From NCBI GenBank assembly GCA_025355965.1, contig JANXYR010000069.1, positions 1 through 38,073 on the forward strand: a DNA stretch of 38,073 bases, in the 5' to 3' direction. Positions 33,451 through 38,073 of the stretch are shown piece by piece. Made by a program: the position numbers and the translations under genes. Position 1 is the first letter of the stretch, and each line of letters begins with the position of its first letter. The stretch is from Geobacteraceae bacterium. GTDB taxonomy: Bacteria; Desulfobacterota; Desulfuromonadia; Geobacterales; Pseudopelobacteraceae. The notes beneath the pieces are model-generated. The model was not told where the DNA came from. It worked only from the letters and a program-made list of their open reading frames with translations, and made no database searches.

Positions 33451-33573
33451 TTATCTAGTGAGACGGAATCCAGAACGAACTAGACCTTCAAAGGATTCAG
33501 CCGGAAGCGGTTTACTGAAATAGAAGCTTTGAATCCCATGACAGCGCTGATAATAGGGAAAGTTATACTGGCC
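33451..33573 (-). pseudogene. Orphan C-terminal tail of an EAL-domain protein
   Basis: Reading the minus strand in a frame different from the transporter, a 40-codon stretch ends at TAA 33451. It contains the residues RCHGIQSFYFSKPLPAES, closely matching the end of EAL domains, typically 'GC..IQGYYFS.PLPA..FE'. There is no start codon suited to it and the rest of the EAL domain is missing: the same frame runs back into the transporter gene. It is therefore a remnant of a cyclic-di-GMP phosphodiesterase gene whose 5' part was lost, probably when the transporter operon arrived. It also separates the transporter from the bd-like operon. Confidence 0.72.
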
Positions 33574-34541
33574 TATCGTCGACCTGTGCCGAATATTCTA
33601 TCTGTAACTTTCACATACCAGGCAGCAGACTGAACCTGGATAATATAGGCCAATGCAATCACCAGCGCTGCGTCAGAACCTGCCGAACCAAAGGCATTCA
33701 TGGCTACTGCAAGGGCAATTGAGAGATTCCTCATGACCGTGCCGTAAACCAAAGCGATGGCATCACCACGACTCAGAGTAAGTTTCCCCACAATTGTGCT
33801 GAGCAAATAGTTAATTGCATAAAGTAGCACCAGAGGTACGGCAATACCGATAAGCGTATCTGGCGCTGCTAATATTGCTCGTGACTTGACTGCAATAGCT
33901 ATAAATACTATTCCCAACACCCCGATTGTTGATAGCCCAGGAAAACGGGGTGCCCATAACTCTTGAAATACTTTTTGGGTGCAGCGTTTTATCAGCCACT
34001 GCTGGGTGGCGTAACCTGCAATCATCGGCATAAAAACTATGAAGGCGATCTGCTTCATAACCGCTAACGTGTCAATAGTTACATGAGCCCCTAAGAACCA
34101 CTGAACATAGAAAGGCGTAGTCAGAGAACCAAGGATCAAACCGACAACAGTCATTTTAACAGCCGCCTCAAGATTCCCCTTGGCAAAACCGGTCCACGAG
34201 ATAGTCATGCCACTAGTCGGCACTAAGGCCGCCAGCAGAAGCCCCAGTGCCATATATGGCTGATGTGCAAAAAAAAGTTTGCTAAGTCCGTAGGCGATAA
34301 ATGGAATTATCGCAAAGTTGATCACCTGAGTTATCAGCTGGGCCTTTCCATCCCCCCCCTCTAAAACTTTCTTTAGCTTGAGCGTTACCATCATCGGGTA
34401 GACCATCAGAAAGGTAAACGGAATAATCCACGCTTTCAAAAATCCAGCGTCAATAGTTGCGCCGAAAGCAAAGCCCGCCATCATCATTGTCGGAATTGCC
34501 AAAAGCAGATTCTTGTTCAATTTTGCCAGAAAAGCCCACAT
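33573..34541 (-). CDS. BASS/ACR3-like transporter (bile acid:sodium symporter superfamily)
   Basis: A 322-residue membrane protein with about ten helices. The start is ATG 34541, one base past the DUF302 stop, with GAGG nine bases upstream; a TTG at 34559 is unlikely. Motifs fit the arsenical-resistance/BASS fold: LVPTSGMTISWTGFAKGNLEAA (a discontinuous-helix region near 115) and RNLSIALAVAMNAFGSAG (near 278). ACR3 proteins export arsenite, but no arsR, arsC or arsenic cysteine is nearby, so substrate is open. It is the last gene of a unit with a DUF302 and a small membrane protein. The EAL remnant overlaps its stop by one base. Confidence 0.8.
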   Translation of the reverse strand: MWAFLAKLNKNLLLAIPTMMMAGFAFGATIDAGFLKAWIIPFTFLMVYPMMVTLKLKKVLEGGDGKAQLITQVINFAIIPFIAYGLSKLFFAHQPYMALGLLLAALVPTSGMTISWTGFAKGNLEAAVKMTVVGLILGSLTTPFYVQWFLGAHVTIDTLAVMKQIAFIVFMPMIAGYATQQWLIKRCTQKVFQELWAPRFPGLSTIGVLGIVFIAIAVKSRAILAAPDTLIGIAVPLVLLYAINYLLSTIVGKLTLSRGDAIALVYGTVMRNLSIALAVAMNAFGSAGSDAALVIALAYIIQVQSAAWYVKVTDRIFGTGRR

Positions 34542-34542
34542 A

Positions 34543-34953
34543 TCAAAGAGCCTCGTCAATTATAGTTTTGATTGTAGCATAGCTCTCAACCAAAGAATCT
34601 GCAAAAGCTGGTTCATCAACAAGTGCCTCGATCATTGGACGGTTATAGATCAGGAAGCGCACTTGAGTCTTGCCTTCGCTGGAAAATGCCATAACAAACT
34701 TGGGCATCAGAATTGCCCGTTCAGGATTGGACTGGAGACTCACAGCAGCTTTTTCAGGCTTACATATCTGGATCATGTGAAGATCAAACCCCTGAGCGAC
34801 CGTCACTCCGTGGGCTCCGAAAGAGTGAGCCATCTCCATACGGCTTTCATTGTGAATTATAAAACCACGCATCTCTCCAGCACCCTTCAGGTCCTTAATA
34901 TACTGTACAAGAGTCTTTATTGTTTCTTTCTGATATAGTTCTGCCCATTGCAT
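34543..34953 (-). CDS. DUF302 family protein
   Basis: A 136-residue cytoplasmic protein, alpha/beta with RGFIIHNESRMEMAHSFGAHG and FDLHMIQICKPEKAAVSLQSNP, then LMPKFVMAFSSEGKTQVRFLIYNRP, a pattern seen in DUF302 proteins. Function is unknown; structures of the family show a small ligand-binding fold. It lies 31 bases after a small membrane gene and one base before the BASS-type transporter, so it may be a soluble partner or sensor of the transport system. Confidence 0.7.
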   Translation of the reverse strand: MQWAELYQKETIKTLVQYIKDLKGAGEMRGFIIHNESRMEMAHSFGAHGVTVAQGFDLHMIQICKPEKAAVSLQSNPERAILMPKFVMAFSSEGKTQVRFLIYNRPMIEALVDEPAFADSLVESYATIKTIIDEAL

Positions 34954-34984
34954 TGCTAGTTCTCTCCTTTTTTATTGATAAAAC

Positions 34985-35203
34985 TCAGGCTACCCCGCCT
35001 ATCAAATCGCGGACAAGCTTGTATGCCAACAAGGCAAAAGGCCATGAGTGCCAAAAAAGGTCGAAGATGTCGATAGGACGGTTGAGTGTCCCTCCTGCAA
35101 GCATCTTGATTTTTTCAACGATATGCGGCTGGGGAAAAAATGGTGCCAGGCCAAGAAATAGTGCTAGGGGAATAAGAAAACGGTAATCCAGCAGTTGATT
35201 CAT
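34985..35203 (-). CDS. Small inner-membrane protein
   Basis: A 72-residue protein with one or two hydrophobic segments: FLIPLALFLGLAPFF (residues 9-23) and WPFALLAYKLVRDLI (about 54-68). Between them a charged stretch has VEKIKMLAGGTLNRPIDIFDLFWH. CAGGAG precedes the ATG. It leads the operon with DUF302 and the transporter. The family is not characterised; a regulator or accessory to the transporter is only a guess. Confidence 0.75.
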   Translation of the reverse strand: MNQLLDYRFLIPLALFLGLAPFFPQPHIVEKIKMLAGGTLNRPIDIFDLFWHSWPFALLAYKLVRDLIGGVA

Positions 35204-35245
35204 GTATCAGTCTCCTGATGCAATAATGCCAAGACAGAATATTAT

Positions 35246-35261
35246 GCAGACATATGGATGC
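35246..35261. promoter_or_regulatory. Imperfect palindrome upstream of the transporter operon
   Basis: GCA-GA-CATATG-GA-TGC is a palindrome but for the GA pair, 45 bases before the small-membrane-protein ATG. It is a candidate operator for a dimeric regulator, unidentified. Confidence 0.35.
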
Positions 35262-35421
35262 AAATATATTTCATCCGAGTTAATTTTGTTTTTTACATAG
35301 ATCAAATACAGTTGGGAGTGTCTGACTTTGGTGGGACCGCTGTAACTACTTTGGTAATTTTGACGACCGTTTTATACTAAGTGTTACGTTTGGCCATTTA
35401 TCTGGCTAAAACTACCGCTTG

Positions 35422-35456
35422 CATGAAAATGGCCTGAGTAACAGGCCATTTTCATG
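35422..35456. repeat. Perfect 15-base hairpin in the 280-base gap
   Basis: CATGAAAATGGCCTG (35422-35436) and CAGGCCATTTTCATG (35442-35456) are perfectly complementary with a five-base loop. It has no T-tract on either strand, yet lies just downstream of a minus-strand gene, so it may cap that mRNA or be a folded small RNA. The remaining gap holds no obvious gene. Confidence 0.75.
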
Positions 35457-35484
35457 TAACTACATACTGGATTATAAATTAATA

Positions 35485-35781
35485 TCAGCAGCCAGCTGTC
35501 TTCTGAACTTTTTTTATGACCTTGCTACTATCATCAAAGCGGATACGCAGTTCATCACCAACTTTGATCTTATTGTCTTTCATTTTTTCCAATGTTGAAG
35601 CGTCACGCACCTGCAACACGACCATTGCATCAGTTTTGCGATCTTTCAGAGTCATCTCAGCCCCGTTGCCATGCATCTTGATTGCTGCGATCGTGCCAAT
35701 CATCTTACCTTCACCGGCAAAAACCAATGAACTCCAGACAGAAATCAAAACTATTACAACTAATACAACCAATCTTTTCAT
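35485..35781 (-). CDS. Small exported protein of unknown function
   Basis: A 98-residue protein with a signal peptide (RLVVLVVIVLISVWSSLVFAGEG). The mature part looks like a small beta-barrel (GTIAAIKMHGNGAEMTLKD, then VGDELRIRFDDSSKVIKKVQ). GGAGGAAG precedes the ATG. It is not recognised; the fold resembles small periplasmic OB/CusF-like proteins only in general pattern, and the single late cysteine (residue 98) is the last residue. Confidence 0.7.
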   Translation of the reverse strand: MKRLVVLVVIVLISVWSSLVFAGEGKMIGTIAAIKMHGNGAEMTLKDRKTDAMVVLQVRDASTLEKMKDNKIKVGDELRIRFDDSSKVIKKVQKTAGC

Positions 35782-35826
35782 GTCTTCCTCCTTGAGTTTC
35801 TACTTAAAGTCCTGTTCATGCAAAAA

Positions 35827-36594
35827 CTATCTCAACAGCTTAAACAGATATACAAAAGTACCACCAGCCGACAGACCTGACATGAGAACACCAGCACGGC
35901 TCAAAAACTTAGCAAATTCCACCTGAGCTGCATATTGGGCGATATCCGTTGACTCACCAGTAAACTCGATAATATCAAGCCATTCTTTATCCCACTGGTA
36001 GAGAGCCAAATAAAGGCCGGAACCTTTCCAGATCAGTGCAAAAAAGAATACCAATGCAAAAGAGAGTATGCCGTTTGCAATCGGTGAACCCTTCAACTCC
36101 CGGTATATCTTAAAGATCGTATATATGTTGATACAGGAGAGGAAGAACCAGACAGTGTTGTTCATCATCTTATAGTTTCGTAGTACATATATACTGGGCT
36201 TTGGATTCAGGGTTATGATTACACTCGTTGCAACAATAAGCCCCAGTGTTGTCAGATAGATTGTCATCTTTGAACCCGTAATCTCAAGCGTTCGGGTAAA
36301 AACAAAATATTCCTGAAAACCATGGCTGATCAAAAGAATGGCAATGGTACCTATGGTATAGTGAATAGCGGTGAGCTTGAAATAACTCTGAGCAAAAGGA
36401 TTCAATTGATATGCCAAACTCCAGAATACTAGAAAGAACCCGATGGCAATACTAGTCCATATCCGGGCATTATCCATACTGAAGTAAAAACTTATAGCAG
36501 CTGCAATGAACCAGCAGAAAGTCTGGATTACAGTAAAAGCATCGATTTCCAGTGTATTGTATGTCTTGGGCAAAAACGATAAGATTGAGTCCAT
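35827..36594 (-). CDS. Seven-helix membrane protein of unknown function
   Basis: A 255-residue protein with about seven hydrophobic segments: residues 24-40, 45-63, 74-92, 110-130, 148-163, 174-195 and 234-250. There are few charged motifs, and no heme, metal or nucleotide motif is obvious. It lies 45 bases upstream of the small exported protein gene and 47 bases after the next gene, all on the minus strand, so the three may form one unit. I do not recognise the family. Confidence 0.65.
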   Translation of the reverse strand: MDSILSFLPKTYNTLEIDAFTVIQTFCWFIAAAISFYFSMDNARIWTSIAIGFFLVFWSLAYQLNPFAQSYFKLTAIHYTIGTIAILLISHGFQEYFVFTRTLEITGSKMTIYLTTLGLIVATSVIITLNPKPSIYVLRNYKMMNNTVWFFLSCINIYTIFKIYRELKGSPIANGILSFALVFFFALIWKGSGLYLALYQWDKEWLDIIEFTGESTDIAQYAAQVEFAKFLSRAGVLMSGLSAGGTFVYLFKLLR

Positions 36595-36641
36595 ACTGCC
36601 TCCATATTATTGACTAATGAATTAAACTGAAACTATCATGT

Positions 36642-37619
36642 TCAGGAGTAACAAGCAACCTCAGCCCTCATGGAGTCTTGCATTTGCCTGATTTTAACAG
36701 GACTTGTAAGCATCTTTGATCCCTTTTCAATAGCGGTTAGTAGCGCTTCAAAGTTCTCTGGTACAAGTAGATTTTTAGTTTCACCTACCTTTGAGAGCTC
36801 TTTTTCCGCTAGCACTTGTCCTAAATTACCAAGATTGATTACCGCAATTTTTATCAAACTTGGTTGAAGTTCCACAAGTTTTTTTATGACACGAGCTTCA
36901 GGAATATTTACACTAGTTACTTTAATTGGCTTTATAACTGGCGATACCGCAACCGTTGAAAATACATTTTCGTTAGCAACTGACCAAACTTCTGCGATAT
37001 CTATAATTTCATTTAAATCGACTTGTATCGACGACTCTTCATTTTCTCTGATCACTTGTACATCTATTCTGGCTCCGGGTAAACCAACTATTTTTTGCAC
37101 CTCAACTTGTGACATCTCAATTTCCTGTGCCTTGTCGTGAAAAAAACCAATTGGAACGCCACCACGGTAAAAAATAAGACCTGTATGGTCGTCAGTATAA
37201 ACCTTTAAGCAGGCATTCATGCGATCTGCTTTAATCTTTTCAAGAAACGCTCTGAAATCAAAAGATTTCATTTCTTGCTCAACAAGAAGAAAATCACCTC
37301 TGAACAGGGCAAGAAGTGCAAAAGCTATCTCCTTGGTTAAGCGGTAGGCACTAAGTGAAGCATCCCTGTTTAACACCAAACTCTCTACTGTTGTTTTAAT
37401 TGCTTCAAGATCATGAAGACTGCTACTACCTTCCCGCTGAAAGAGCGCAGAGACCATTTTGCCATCAATGTAAAGAAAGACACCTGTTCCAGAGGGGATG
37501 GTTATCTGTGCGTATCCACTAAAAGTACTGTTCCTGAATTTTTCAAGCACAGCAGGAAGATCGATTTTTGACATCAGTACATTTTCTGCCAAAACGGCTC
37601 CCTTAGGGAGAAGAAGCAT
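36642..37619 (-). CDS. Unrecognised two-domain cytoplasmic protein
   Basis: A 325-residue protein with no membrane helix. Two parts look like copies: FSGYAQITIPSGTGVFLYIDGKMVSALF near residue 33 and MNACLKVYTDDHTGLIFYRGGVPIGFF near 134. Each is a beta-hairpin pattern with 'G.F.Y..G....F', resembling the small N-terminal domains of some bacterial regulatory or GTPase-partner proteins such as DUF4388. The C-terminal third is an acidic, hydrophobic helical region. A good ribosome site is not obvious, and an internal ATG 15 codons later is an alternative start. A promoter at 37686-37712 serves it. Confidence 0.6.
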   Translation of the reverse strand: MLLLPKGAVLAENVLMSKIDLPAVLEKFRNSTFSGYAQITIPSGTGVFLYIDGKMVSALFQREGSSSLHDLEAIKTTVESLVLNRDASLSAYRLTKEIAFALLALFRGDFLLVEQEMKSFDFRAFLEKIKADRMNACLKVYTDDHTGLIFYRGGVPIGFFHDKAQEIEMSQVEVQKIVGLPGARIDVQVIRENEESSIQVDLNEIIDIAEVWSVANENVFSTVAVSPVIKPIKVTSVNIPEARVIKKLVELQPSLIKIAVINLGNLGQVLAEKELSKVGETKNLLVPENFEALLTAIEKGSKMLTSPVKIRQMQDSMRAEVACYS

Positions 37620-37685
37620 ATGATACTCGCTGTTCTGCTGTTGTGTCAGCGTTTAAATTTGATCCGCAAAAAAATATTGTTAATA

Positions 37686-37712
37686 AGTATATGAAACAGA
37701 CTGAATCGTCAA
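37686..37712 (-). promoter_or_regulatory. Promoter upstream of the unrecognised two-domain gene
   Basis: TTGACG (37707-37712) and TATACT (37686-37691) on the minus strand are separated by 15 bases, slightly short. The leader is about 60 bases. Confidence 0.5.
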
Positions 37713-37930
37713 TTTAAATATTAATGGATAGAAATTTATAGCACTATTATTAGGAACTTCGTCGAAATAATTAGCTGACAGATCCGCTACAGCACCCTTA
37801 AACCAACAAGTAAGCGGGGAATCATAGTAGATTTTTCTGACTCAGTAAGAACGTACCTACTCCAGTACTCTTGAAATCTATATTTTTTTCTATTAATCCC
37901 AGTTATTTTTAAAATATTTTTGATCAGACG

Positions 37931-37970
37931 ACAAACGCCCCATCACTCAATTAAGTGATGGGGCGTTTGT
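37931..37970 (-). terminator. rRNA operon terminator
   Basis: ACAAACGCCCCATCACT (37931-37947) pairs perfectly with its partner at 37954-37970, a 17-pair stem with a six-base loop. It lies directly past the 3' end of the 5S gene on the minus strand. Confidence 0.85.
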
Positions 37971-37977
37971 TTATAAT

Positions 37978-38073
<96 letters not shown>

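Larger units (their letters stand above)
37620..37977. other. AT-rich gap between the unknown gene and the 5S rRNA gene
   Basis: About 360 bases with no credible coding frame. It holds a minus-strand promoter (37686-37712) near the left end and the rRNA terminator hairpin (37931-37970) at the right; the middle shows nothing I can name. Confidence 0.7.

Noticed and set aside
34542-34559. TTG start for the BASS-type transporter
   Set aside because: It would overlap DUF302 by 17 bases and lacks a ribosome site; ATG 34541 is better placed.
33573-35203. A full arsenic resistance operon
   Set aside because: Only the transporter resembles ACR3; there is no arsR or arsC, so an arsenic function is not asserted.

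Overview
The window looks like the chromosome of a Geobacter-type member of the Desulfuromonadales (Geobacter, Trichlorobacter, Pseudopelobacter and relatives). This rests on gene content and style: abundant c-type cytochromes with CXXCH hemes, HDOD and PilZ signalling proteins, a very large NAD-type glutamate dehydrogenase, a B12-dependent methylmalonyl-CoA module, and nickel/cobalt ECF transporters with a NikR-like dyad. No species is claimed. There are no transposases, integrases, CRISPR arrays or tRNAs that I can see. The right edge enters an rRNA operon at its 5S end.

Layout. 1-2838 (minus) is a signalling operon: PilZ protein, small conserved protein, HDOD protein, then a histidine kinase cut off by the left edge. 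2951-5929 (minus) is the large glutamate dehydrogenase, divergent from 6100-8596 (plus). That plus-strand cluster is enoyl-CoA hydratase-like protein, cobalamin adenosyltransferase, stand-alone B12-binding mutase subunit, second enoyl-CoA hydratase-like protein, behind a near-consensus promoter. 8659-10834 (minus) holds an EAL-HDOD protein and an atypical sirtuin. 11068-16109 (plus) is a metal-uptake block: a NikMN-type fusion behind a NikR-like dyad, then a cobalamin riboswitch with its terminator, cbiMNQO, and a translationally coupled hldD. 16187-20953 (plus) carries the MeaB GTPase, a DUF948/YtxH pair, an MltD-like transglycosylase predicted to have an almost leaderless mRNA, a TPR membrane protein and CheW.

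21049-28831 (minus) is housekeeping: mutL, miaA, hfq, an AI-2E-type permease and a PDZ/radical-SAM DUF512 protein; then prmA, rsmE and a zinc-ribbon protein. 28946-33403 (minus) is a respiratory cluster: two membrane proteins of the cytochrome bd superfamily type, the larger with three C-terminal c-heme sites, followed by an octaheme cytochrome resembling the tetrathionate reductase family. 33451-35203 (minus) has an orphan EAL-domain tail, then a BASS/ACR3-like transporter, a DUF302 protein and a small membrane protein. 35485-37619 (minus) contains three unrecognised genes, followed by the rRNA terminator and 5S.

How it fits together. One theme is cobalamin: cobalt import under a B12 riboswitch, adenosylation (CobO), the B12-binding mutase subunit and its MeaB chaperone all lie within 11 kb, although the catalytic mutase subunit is not in the window. 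A second theme is cyclic-di-GMP/HDOD signalling (PilZ, two HDOD proteins, EAL remnant). A third is anaerobic electron transfer (bd-like membrane module plus octaheme cytochrome). The least explained items are the two hydratase-like proteins with altered catalytic positions, the NikMN/CbiMNQO arrangement with two different metal/vitamin switches, the bd-like/octaheme module, and the EAL tail beside the transporter operon.
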